Origin: Thermoanaerobaculales bacterium
Lineage (GTDB): Bacteria > Acidobacteriota > Thermoanaerobaculia > Thermoanaerobaculales > Sulfomarinibacteraceae
Reading direction: 5' to 3'
Assembly: GCA_029287235.1 (NCBI GenBank)
Contig: JARFRM010000031.1
Location: forward strand, 1 to 35,430
Length of the DNA stretch: 35,430 nucleotides
The notes under the pieces are model-generated. The model did not search any database, was not told the DNA's origin, and saw only the letters and a program-made list of their open reading frames with translations. Positions 9,397 through 16,325 of this stretch are shown piece by piece (the stretch's first letter is position 1; the number at the start of each line of letters is the position of its first letter). A program made the translations under genes and the position numbers.

Positions 9397-10176
9397 CTAG
9401 ATCGCCTTCGCTTCGTTGCGAAGGAGGTTCACCAGCTGCGCCGCGGCGCCCGCCGGATCGTCCTCACCCTGGATGATGGTGCCTTCGGACTTGGGCGGCG
9501 GCAGCTCGAGGCTGCGGACGTTGTATGTCGAGTCTGTCGCCTCGTCGATGCCGAGGGTCGCGACCTCGATCTTGTCCACAGGTTTGCGTTTGGCGGCCAT
9601 GATGCCCTTGAGGGCGGCATAGCGCGGCTCGTTGAGCCCCTTCTGGCACGTCAGCAGAGCCGGAAGAGGGCTCTCGACCTGTTCCTGACCTCCCTCGACG
9701 TCGCGACCCGCACTGAGCGAGTCGTCACCGACCTCGAGCTTTGTGACGTTGGCCACGTGCGGGATATCGACGAGTTCGGCAAGCATCGGGCCCACCTGGG
9801 CACAATCGGTGCCCACGCCCATGTTGCCGCAGAGCACCAGGTCGTACTCGCGTCCATCGAGGGCCTTGGCGAGGACCTTGGCGATGGTGAAGCTGTCACC
9901 GAGAGTGGCTTCGCCGCCGATCACGTGGACCGCCTTGTGGGCGCCACGAGCCAGACAGTCCCTGAGCGCGGCTTCCGACCGCGCGGGGCCGTAGGTCACG
10001 GCCGTGACCTCTCCACCCTTGGCCTCGGTGATCTGAAGGGCCTCTTCGAGAGCATACTCGTCGAAGGGTGAGACGATCCACTTGATGCCGGTTTCGTCGA
10101 TGTTCTTGCCGTCGGGTCCGATCTTGATCACCGACGCCGTGTCCGGGACACTGGTCACACAGACAATACAGTTCAC
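9397..10176 (-). CDS. etfB: electron transfer flavoprotein beta subunit
   Basis: Beta chain of ETF, binding AMP structurally and partnering EtfA. It is 259 residues, the usual size. It shows CVTSVPDTASVIKIGPDGKN at the N-terminus, SPFDEYALEEALQITEAKGG, then CGNMGVGTDCAQVGPMLAE in the nucleotide-binding part. The segment LPALLTCQKGLNEPRYAALKGIM is the typical beta-chain recognition-loop region. The start is GTG at 10176 with GGGAGGT upstream. It is the first gene of etfB-etfA; its upstream region holds a FadR-type palindrome. The substrate dehydrogenase is not in this window. Confidence 0.98.
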   Translation of the reverse strand: MNCIVCVTSVPDTASVIKIGPDGKNIDETGIKWIVSPFDEYALEEALQITEAKGGEVTAVTYGPARSEAALRDCLARGAHKAVHVIGGEATLGDSFTIAKVLAKALDGREYDLVLCGNMGVGTDCAQVGPMLAELVDIPHVANVTKLEVGDDSLSAGRDVEGGQEQVESPLPALLTCQKGLNEPRYAALKGIMAAKRKPVDKIEVATLGIDEATDSTYNVRSLELPPPKSEGTIIQGEDDPAGAAAQLVNLLRNEAKAI

Positions 10177-10205
10177 GACCTACCTCCCTGGTTGAATTCT
10201 GGGGA

Positions 10206-10223
10206 ACACTGAATAGTCATTCA
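10206..10223 (-). promoter_or_regulatory. FadR/YsiA-type operator-like palindrome upstream of etfB
   Basis: The minus strand reads TGAATGACTATTCAGTGT. Its first 14 bases fit the Bacillus FadR (TetR-family) box TGAATGAMTANTCATTCA without mismatch, and 15 of 18 positions fit overall. It contains the inverted repeat TGAAT/ATTCA. It lies 30-47 bases before the etfB start, where a repressor would act. The consensus is from memory of the Bacillus system, and no FadR gene is in the window. Confidence 0.4.
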
Positions 10224-10260
10224 TCCGCGGCAGAGTGTAACAGAACCATGCCACGCTGCG

Positions 10261-10302
10261 GCAATTCGTCGGACGAATTGCGGTGGCGCGTCGAACGCGC
10301 CA
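10261..10302. repeat. two tandem perfect hairpins in the etfB upstream spacer
   Basis: GCAATTCGTC-G-GACGAATTGC (10261-10281) is a perfect 10-bp palindrome. Two bases later TGGCGCGT-CGA-ACGCGCCA (10284-10302) is a perfect 8-bp one. Neither is followed by a T run, so they are not ordinary terminators for either direction. The spacer 10177-10396 otherwise shows only the operator-like site. Confidence 0.75.
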
Positions 10303-10396
10303 ATCATCGCAATCCTTGGCAGGGTCAGCGTCGGCGTCCGGAACCCGAAAACGGCCACGAATCGAGTTCTCCTCTCACCCATGAGATGATCAGACC

Positions 10397-10873
10397 GTGA
10401 GTGACGAGTCCCAGATCCAATTCTTCGAGTTCAAGGCCCGCAAGTTCTGCACCTGGTTCGACAAGACGTCACGGTCCGGACAGTACGATGGTCTTCAGGC
10501 GACCCACGTTGTCTCCGGACTGGTCGCCTCGGCGGCCAAGCTCTTGCGAATTCGTCTGGCCGGACAACCACACGACCTCGAACCCCCTGCCGGCCCCGAG
10601 ATCCCGCCGCTGACGCCCGGTGGCACCTTCCCCTTGGAATGCCGCGCCGACTGGGCGGAAGTATGTCGCCATCGGGAGCGAACCGGCGGCCTTCCCGGCT
10701 GCCTCGCCGAGGTTCAACACGAGCTCCGACGCGGTCTTGATCTGCTCGACGACGGACGCCCCTACCACGCCATCTCCCACTGGCAGCTGGGCTATGTCCA
10801 CAACTGGGGGGAACTCGCAATCTGCGCGCTGATGATGATGCACAGCGACCTGGCAACAACAAGATCGAGTTGA
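10397..10873 (+). CDS. conserved hypothetical protein, possibly DUF5063-like
   Basis: This is a 158-residue cytoplasmic-looking protein without signal or membrane segment. The core is mostly helical: QYDGLQATHVVSGLVASAAKL, then a proline-rich loop, then ADWAEVCRHRERTGGLPGCL, LDLLDDGRPYHAISHWQLGY and VHNWGELAICALMMMHS. The closing pattern of aromatic residues followed by W-G and a helix ending in MH resembles DUF5063 proteins, but this is recalled only and not proven. The start is GTG 10397; no good Shine-Dalgarno is visible, so the start is uncertain. The stop codon is part of a TTGACAG heptamer, and the gene converges on the ClC gene with 22 bases between them. Confidence 0.7.
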   Translation: MSDESQIQFFEFKARKFCTWFDKTSRSGQYDGLQATHVVSGLVASAAKLLRIRLAGQPHDLEPPAGPEIPPLTPGGTFPLECRADWAEVCRHRERTGGLPGCLAEVQHELRRGLDLLDDGRPYHAISHWQLGYVHNWGELAICALMMMHSDLATTRSS

Positions 10874-10913
10874 CAGCCTATTTGGAGTCAACAGTTCACA
10901 GTTGACTGTCGAC
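10870..10913. repeat. TTGACAG-type heptamer repeats at a convergent gene junction
   Basis: TTGACAG at 10870-10876 contains the stop codon of the plus-strand gene. AGTCAACAGTTCACAGTTGACTGTCGAC then covers 10886-10913 as head-to-head copies of the same heptamer, and supplies the last codons (VDSQL) and the stop of the minus-strand ClC gene. The same repeat occurs at 15489-15530, 15655-15675 and 18743-18794. Confidence 0.8.
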
Positions 10914-12734
10914 TACTTCATGCTCCGCCTGCAGCCGCTGGATCTCCTCGTCGTAGACCTCGAGCACCCGCTGATAGGAAAGCAGGCCCTCGACCCGCGA
11001 CGGCGGCGGCGCCGAGAAGACGGGGAGATTCTCGTGTCGGAAGGCGGTGAAACGCCGGACGGCGGTGTGGAGGTCGTCATCGAGCTCGAGATAGGCCATG
11101 GTCGCGGCCGCCACCGAGAGATCCGAGGCCACCAGAACCGACCATACATCCGGGCTCGCCATCATCCGCCGTACGTCCGTCACGCTGAACAGCCCGATGA
11201 CAATACCCTCGTCATCGACCACCGGAAACGCGTGCTGCTCGGTCTCCGCAACGATCTCGATGATCCGGGGAAAAGGAGTTCCGGGCGTCACTGAGATCAG
11301 CTCCTGCTCGGTGTCCATCACTTCGCGAACGGTGAGTTTCTCCAGTACGTCCATTTGGAGTTCGCCGATATGGGCCGGCGAGTCGATCCGCGTCGGTACC
11401 TGGGCTTCGTAGATGGACACACCACGCATGAGTAGGAAGACGATCGAGCACACCAGCATCAACGGCACCAGCAGATTGTAAGAACCGCTCATCTCGGCAA
11501 CCATGATCAGCGACGCGATGGGCACCTTGGCGACTCCGGCGAAGAAACCACCCATGCCCACAAGGACGCACGCCGCGGTGGCCGGCGCGAAACCCGGCGT
11601 GACACGCTCGGCGACGGCGGCGAAGACGGCTCCGGTGACTCCGCCGATGACGAGGGACGGCGCGAAGACCCCCCCTGATCCACCGGAAGAAATGGTGAAC
11701 GAGGTCGCGAGGATCTTGGCCGGTAGGAGCAGCAGCAGGATCTTGAGCGGCAACGCGCCGTCGAGGGTGAGCTGAAGCCAGCCATAGCCCCCGGACATGA
11801 CCTGCGGCACCACCAGTGCCAAGATCGCGATCAGCAGTCCGCCGATGGCCGGTTTGACCATGGCCGGCACGGGGAGCTTGGCGAAGACCTCGTCGCGCAT
11901 GCCGTAGAAGACCTTGACGTAGATCACTCCCACCACGGCGAGCACGAAACCGAGGACGAGATAGGCGATCAGCTCCCTGGGCGACGTGAACTGCTCGATG
12001 TCGGTGCGGAAGATGGGGTGCCAGCCGGTGAGCGACGCGTTCACAACATAGGCCACGATGGACGACATGATGGCCGGGATCAACGCCTCGGACTCGTAGT
12101 CGTTCTCCGAGTAGAGAACCTCGATGGCGAAGAGGGCGGCCCCGAGCGGCGCCCTGAACATGCCACCAATCCCTGCCGCCATGCCACAGATGACGAGAAT
12201 CCTGCGATCGAGGGTCGGCAAATGGAGCAACTGCGCCAGATACGAGGCAAACCCGGCACTGATGTGGGCCACCGGACCCTCGCGACCGGCGGAGCCGCCC
12301 GAACCGATGGTCAGGGCCGAGGCCAGGAGCTTGACGGGGATGATGCGGGGACGAAGGAGCGCCCCCTTGCGGTGATAGGCATTGATGACCGCGTCGGTGC
12401 CGTGCCCCTCGGCCTCGGGGGCGAAAGTGGTCACGATCCAGCCCACCAGAAGACCTGCGCCCGGCAGCACGAGGAGCAACAACCACGGGCGTTTCGGAGG
12501 GTGCCACCCGCCCGTGTCCGTGACGCCGTGTCCGGGGGCCTCGAAACCCACCACGCGGTGTTGGAGCACACCGGAAACTCCGTCAACTCCCCATGTGAGC
12601 ACCGCCGCGCCGAGTCCGGCAACCACTCCGATGATGAGCGCCAGTACAAGCCAGCGACCAAAGTTGTAGAGGTCCATCCGGTTGACGAGCTGGACCAGGC
12701 CTGTGACGAAGCTGGGACCTTGCGGTTCCACCAC
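10896..12734 (-). CDS. ClC-family chloride channel/transporter with C-terminal CBS pair
   Basis: Inner-membrane anion channel or H+/Cl- exchanger. It is 612 residues: a membrane domain of about residues 20-445 and two CBS domains at about 470-525 and 535-595 (REVMDTEQELISVTPG, HAFPVVDDEGIVIGLFSVTD, ENLPVFS...VEGLLSY). Family motifs are GSGGSAGREGP with gating Glu152, GGMFRAPLGAALFAIEV, and SSGGSGGVFAPSLVIGG near 350. The first selectivity motif GSGIP is replaced by GHGTD (about 110-114). After Glu205 the residue aligned with the proton glutamate of the E. coli exchanger seems to be Val206, as in ClC channels. There are two successive GTG codons: 12734 (four bases from AGGAG) and 12731 (seven bases); either could start. 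The stop lies in a heptamer repeat. Confidence 0.95.
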   Translation of the reverse strand: MVEPQGPSFVTGLVQLVNRMDLYNFGRWLVLALIIGVVAGLGAAVLTWGVDGVSGVLQHRVVGFEAPGHGVTDTGGWHPPKRPWLLLLVLPGAGLLVGWIVTTFAPEAEGHGTDAVINAYHRKGALLRPRIIPVKLLASALTIGSGGSAGREGPVAHISAGFASYLAQLLHLPTLDRRILVICGMAAGIGGMFRAPLGAALFAIEVLYSENDYESEALIPAIMSSIVAYVVNASLTGWHPIFRTDIEQFTSPRELIAYLVLGFVLAVVGVIYVKVFYGMRDEVFAKLPVPAMVKPAIGGLLIAILALVVPQVMSGGYGWLQLTLDGALPLKILLLLLPAKILATSFTISSGGSGGVFAPSLVIGGVTGAVFAAVAERVTPGFAPATAACVLVGMGGFFAGVAKVPIASLIMVAEMSGSYNLLVPLMLVCSIVFLLMRGVSIYEAQVPTRIDSPAHIGELQMDVLEKLTVREVMDTEQELISVTPGTPFPRIIEIVAETEQHAFPVVDDEGIVIGLFSVTDVRRMMASPDVWSVLVASDLSVAAATMAYLELDDDLHTAVRRFTAFRHENLPVFSAPPPSRVEGLLSYQRVLEVYDEEIQRLQAEHEVVDSQL

Positions 12735-12805
12735 CGAACTCCTAAACAGGCCTCAGCCGGACGCAGCCCGGGGGCCGCGAGCAGATGGCTCGGATGATCA
12801 CGAAC

Positions 12806-14044
12806 TCAGTCCGACGCGCCGACCAGCAGACAACCGTTGGTGCCGCCGAACCCGAATGAATTGGTCAATGCGACCTTGAGGGGAACCTCACGTGCAGTGT
12901 GCGCGACATAGTCGAGATCGTTCTCGGCGTCGGGCTCATCGAGGTTGATCGTCGGCGGCACGATACCTTCTTTGACCGCCATGACCGAAAGTCCGAACTC
13001 CAACCCTCCGGCGGCGCCGAGCAGATGTCCGGACATGGACTTGGTCGAAGAAACCATGATCTTCTCTGCATGGCTGCCAAAGGCACCCTTGATCGCGATG
13101 GTCTCGACGACATCGCCGGCCGGGGTCGAGGTTCCGTGGGCGTTGACATAGTCAACGTCTTCGGGATTGAGCCCGGCGTCGTCGAGCGCCGCCCGCATGC
13201 AGCGAATCGCCCCGTCTCCATCCTCCGACGGCGCCGAGATATGGCTGGCGTCCGAGGACATCCCGAAACCCAGCACCTCGGCGAGGATCGGCGCACCCCG
13301 TCTGCGGGCATGATCGAGCTCTTCAAGCACAACGATGCCCGATCCCTCTCCGATGACAAATCCATCGCGATCCTTGTCCCAAGGGCGGGAAGCCCTTGCG
13401 GGGTCATCGTTGCGTGTCGACAACGCGCGCATGGACGAGAAACCCGCCAATGGCATGGGGGTGATCACCGCCTCAGATCCACCGGCGATGATGGCGTCGG
13501 CATAGCCGTGGCGAATGTAGAGCGTGGCATCACTGATGGCGTGCGCGGAGGTCGCGCAGGCGGTGCAGGTCGCCATGTTGGGACCCTTGGCGCCCGTCCG
13601 AATACTCACCAGACCCGAGCACATATTGATGATGCTCCCGGGTATGAAGAACGGCGAGACCTTCCTCGGACCGCGATCGAGCAGCTTCTCGTGGTTCTGC
13701 TCGATCATCGGAAAGCCGCCGATACCGGATCCGATCACAACCCCGATCCGGTGGGCGTTGTCATCGCCGATTTCGAGCCCTGATTGTTCCAGGGCCATGT
13801 CACTCGCGGCCACGGCATAGTGAACGAAGGTGTCGAACTTCTTGATCTCTTTGTGCTCGAGCCACTCGCCGGGATCGAAGTCTCGGACCTCCCCCGCAAT
13901 TCGGACCGAGTAGCCATCGGTGTTGAATTTGGTGATGGGGCCGACCCCACTTCGCCCCGCAACAATGGCGTCCCACGTCGCCTTCGTCCCGATCCCCAGG
14001 GGCGAGATCAGGCCGAGGCCGGTGACCACCACCCGCCGCGGCAT
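12806..14044 (-). CDS. fabF: 3-oxoacyl-[acyl-carrier-protein] synthase II
   Basis: Condensing enzyme that elongates acyl-ACP with malonyl-ACP in type II fatty acid synthesis. It has 412 residues. The catalytic triad falls on exactly the E. coli numbers: Cys163 in TACATSAHAI, His303 in NAHGTSTPAGD and His340 in STKSMSGHLLGAAGG. The N-terminus RRVVVTGLGLISPLGIG and the C-terminus LTNSFGFGGTNGCLLV are typical. The ATG shares a base with the acpP stop (TGATG) and has no strong Shine-Dalgarno of its own, so it is probably translated by coupling to acpP. No other fab genes are next to it here. Confidence 0.98.
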   Translation of the reverse strand: MPRRVVVTGLGLISPLGIGTKATWDAIVAGRSGVGPITKFNTDGYSVRIAGEVRDFDPGEWLEHKEIKKFDTFVHYAVAASDMALEQSGLEIGDDNAHRIGVVIGSGIGGFPMIEQNHEKLLDRGPRKVSPFFIPGSIINMCSGLVSIRTGAKGPNMATCTACATSAHAISDATLYIRHGYADAIIAGGSEAVITPMPLAGFSSMRALSTRNDDPARASRPWDKDRDGFVIGEGSGIVVLEELDHARRRGAPILAEVLGFGMSSDASHISAPSEDGDGAIRCMRAALDDAGLNPEDVDYVNAHGTSTPAGDVVETIAIKGAFGSHAEKIMVSSTKSMSGHLLGAAGGLEFGLSVMAVKEGIVPPTINLDEPDAENDLDYVAHTAREVPLKVALTNSFGFGGTNGCLLVGASD

Positions 14045-14280
14045 CAGCTGCTCGCGTTGCTCGTGAGGAACCCGACCGCGTCCTTGACGGTCGCGATCTT
14101 TTCGGCCGCCTCGTCCGGAATCTCGACATCGAACTCTTCCTCGAAGGCCATCACGAGCTCAACGACGTCGAGCGAGTCGGCTCCCAGGTCGTCGACAAAG
14201 GACGCCTCGAGGCTCACCTTTTCGGCGTCGACACCGAGCTGTTGCACGATGATCTCTTTGACCTTGATTTCAATACTCAT
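14044..14280 (-). CDS. acpP: acyl carrier protein
   Basis: A 78-residue acidic carrier that holds growing acyl chains on 4'-phosphopantetheine. The attachment serine is Ser36 in [20 protein letters not shown], the standard ACP motif. The N-terminus [16 protein letters not shown] and the helix III-IV region [20 protein letters not shown] are normal. A longer in-frame reading exists upstream, but ATG 14280 has GAGGAGG eight bases before it and gives the usual ACP length. It is the first gene of acpP-fabF. Confidence 0.98.
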   Translation of the reverse strand: MSIEIKVKEIIVQQLGVDAEKVSLEASFVDDLGADSLDVVELVMAFEEEFDVEIPDEAAEKIATVKDAVGFLTSNASS

Positions 14281-14767
14281 TCTGCGTTCCTCCTCATTGG
14301 TCGGATTCAATTTCCGTCGAATTTCGCTACCAACACCGAGGGCCGAAATCGAGATACTCGACGCAGCCCGCCGGCTTCGAAACGCCGGCAGCGGCGCCGG
14401 TGTTGCTTCTCCCAACCATGCCTCGCACCCTTCGATTCCCGCTCCTCGTGAGGGTCAGCTCTGATTGGAGAATACGTGATAGCACACAGCAGCGGCCCAC
14501 GCAAGCGATTGACCCGTACTCTTCACAGGGTATGCGCCGCGGCCGACGACACACAACACCCCATCGACCTTCCCCTCCCCGGAGTGCCCGACCACCATCA
14601 AAAACCATCCCGCGCCCCGAGGACGGAAAACCCCTGGAAGCACAGCCAATCGTTGGCCTCGCAACGAATAGGGCGAGCAATTCGGACCTCAATTTTCTTG
14701 ACATTGGCCCAAAAAAGGAGTACTCAGCCAGTTAACGTCGCACTCGGCCAGCGATGAGGAGGTTGTC
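14281..14767. other. intergenic region between acpP and the HTH-EIIA gene
   Basis: 487 bases with no supportable gene; both strands hold only short open frames with no Shine-Dalgarno or recognisable product. It must contain the divergent promoters. For the plus gene a perfect TTGACA lies at 14698-14703, with a poor -10 (TACTCA) 17 bases on at 14721-14726. For acpP a weak TTGCGT/TATCAC pair is possible near 14480-14505. A G+C hairpin GCCGGC-TTCGAAAC-GCCGGC lies near 14370-14390 without a T run. Confidence 0.6.
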
Positions 14768-15481
14768 GTGGAAGCGTATTTGACCGCCAAGGAAGCTGCA
14801 GAGTATTTGAAACTCGCCGAGCGGACGTTGGTCCGTCTGGCCCACGAGGGCAAGATCCCCGGCGTGAAGATCGGTGGTCAGTGGCGTTTTCGTCGCGCAT
14901 TGCTCGATGAGTACCTCGACACGCTCGCCGCGGAGTCAGTGGGATCGTCCGGAGCGGCTCCAAACCAGGTGATCGACGCACCTTTCGATGAGATTCTCAC
15001 CGTCGATCAGATCATCCCCGATCTGAAGGCGAAGGACCGCAGCGACGTCATTCACTCCATGGCCACCCACGTGACCGACCTGGGTCTCGTCCAGGACCAG
15101 GCATGGCTCGAAGCGGCGTTGACGGCACGGGAGCGGATTGTTCCCACCGCGGTGCCCGAGGGAATCGCTTTCCTCCATGCCCGTCGGCGCGCTGCCGACA
15201 AGTTTCCGAAACAGTTCATCGCCATGGCCCGATCCCGGGACGGCCTGGTCTTCGGGTCGCCGGACATGGGTCCGACCCACGTGTTCTTTCTCCTCGCCCT
15301 GAGAAACGACGCGCTCCACCTCAGGTGGCTCTCCCGGTTGGCCTGGATCGTCCGCAATCCGGGCCGCATGGCGCGGCTGCTCGAAGCGAAGACCGCGGAC
15401 GAGATTCACGCCACCCTGCTCGATTCGGCCAGCAGTCTGCCGTCATCTTTGAAGCCGACGGGCAAACCGACGCAGCGGTAG
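14768..15481 (+). CDS. excisionase-type HTH fused to a PTS EIIA (PtsN-like) domain
   Basis: A two-domain protein of 237 residues. Residues 1-52 are a MerR/excisionase-like helix-turn-helix (YLTAKEAAEYLKLAERTLVRL, then VKIGGQWRFRRALLDEYL). Residues about 73-225 form a type-2 EIIA fold, with the phosphorylatable histidine expected at His137 in VPEGIAFLHARRR, followed by GLVFGSPDMGPTHVFFLLAL. The EIIA part suggests control by phosphorylation; a DNA-binding regulator sensing PTS state is the inference. The start is GTG 14768, with GAGGAGGT six to seven bases upstream. No PTS EI, HPr or EIIBC is nearby. Heptamer repeats begin eight bases after its stop. Confidence 0.85.
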   Translation: MEAYLTAKEAAEYLKLAERTLVRLAHEGKIPGVKIGGQWRFRRALLDEYLDTLAAESVGSSGAAPNQVIDAPFDEILTVDQIIPDLKAKDRSDVIHSMATHVTDLGLVQDQAWLEAALTARERIVPTAVPEGIAFLHARRRAADKFPKQFIAMARSRDGLVFGSPDMGPTHVFFLLALRNDALHLRWLSRLAWIVRNPGRMARLLEAKTADEIHATLLDSASSLPSSLKPTGKPTQR

Positions 15482-15488
15482 CGCGAGG

Positions 15489-15530
15489 TTGACAGTCGAC
15501 AGTTGACAGTTGACAGTTGACAGTTGACAG
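15489..15530. repeat. six tandem TTGACAG heptamers
   Basis: Six contiguous 7-base units (TTGACAG, TCGACAG, then four TTGACAG) directly downstream of the HTH-EIIA stop codon. Confidence 0.92.
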
Positions 15531-15654
15531 TTCCATCTCAAGTTGGATTCGTGGATCGCGGACTGCGTTTTCATCACTGTTCCATTGCGATGGCGGCGAA
15601 TTGCATCGCATCCCAACGGAGTCGATGATCGCCACCGGCTTTCATTCGACCGGT

Positions 15655-15675
15655 CTGTGAACTGTTAACTGTCGA
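15655..15675. repeat. three degenerate heptamers in the opposite orientation
   Basis: CTGTGAA, CTGTTAA and CTGTCGA are reverse-complement versions of the heptamer. With the array at 15489-15530 they bracket 124 bases of non-coding sequence as an inverted pair. No gene is supportable in the 15482-15711 spacer. Confidence 0.75.
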
Positions 15676-15711
15676 CTTGATTCGAACGATCCGGTTTACA
15701 ATGGCAGCTCA

Positions 15712-16293
15712 ATGAAGATTGCACTCATCGGCAGTCATGGCGTCGGCAAGACGACCCTCTGTTTCGAACTCGCCGCGCGGTTGAAACGGCGAAACGTCGA
15801 TGTGGAGATCGTGCGCGAAGTGGCTCGAGGCTGTCCCCTCCCCATCAACCAGGAGACGACCATCGAGGCCCAGGAGTGGATCCTTCACAGCCAGATGACG
15901 GCGGAGATCGAGGCTGCCGCGGTCCACGACGCGGTCCTTTGCGACCGATCGGTGCTCGACAACTACTGCTATATGGTCCATGCCGCCGGCACGCAGAAGG
16001 TCTGGGAGAACTTCCTCGACTATTGGCTCAAGAGCTACGACGTCCTGATCCACGTACCTCTGTGGGTACGTCCAACTTACGACGGGGTCCGGGCGGTTGA
16101 CGCGGGCTTCCAGGAGCAGGTGGAACTCCTCCTCGAAGGCATGATTGCGGCCCGGGCCCTGCGCCCCCTGCGGCTCGATCCCGACGACCGGGACGGCTGG
16201 GGTCAGCTCATCGAGGATCTGTTGCTTCCGCGGCTCGAACCGACCCTTCCGCTTTTTCCCAGCGAGGACGAGTCGGCCAGCGAAGCCGATTGA
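15712..16293 (+). CDS. P-loop nucleotide kinase-like ATPase (NadR/Ttd14-type AAA domain)
   Basis: A 193-residue soluble protein. The Walker A motif GSHGVGKTT is at residues 7-15 and an EIVREVARG stretch near 37. VLCDRSVLDNYCYM near 80-92 fits the Walker B/lid entry of small-molecule kinases such as the NadR ribosylnicotinamide-kinase domain. The substrate is unknown. The start ATG lies in CAGCTCAATG without a strong Shine-Dalgarno; the N-terminus is fixed by the P-loop position. It is followed after 32 bases by the amidohydrolase gene, so the three genes to def may be one operon. Confidence 0.82.
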   Translation: MKIALIGSHGVGKTTLCFELAARLKRRNVDVEIVREVARGCPLPINQETTIEAQEWILHSQMTAEIEAAAVHDAVLCDRSVLDNYCYMVHAAGTQKVWENFLDYWLKSYDVLIHVPLWVRPTYDGVRAVDAGFQEQVELLLEGMIAARALRPLRLDPDDRDGWGQLIEDLLLPRLEPTLPLFPSEDESASEAD

Positions 16294-16325
16294 CACTCGC
16301 GACCCCCGATGCGAGCATCGAAGAG

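Noticed and set aside
14281-14767. Small genes in the acpP upstream spacer
   Set aside because: Open frames of 65-125 codons exist on both strands, but none has a Shine-Dalgarno, sensible composition or known motif.
15489-15530. Direct repeats resembling a CRISPR array
   Set aside because: Units are seven bases with no spacers and no cas genes nearby; they are tandem heptamers.
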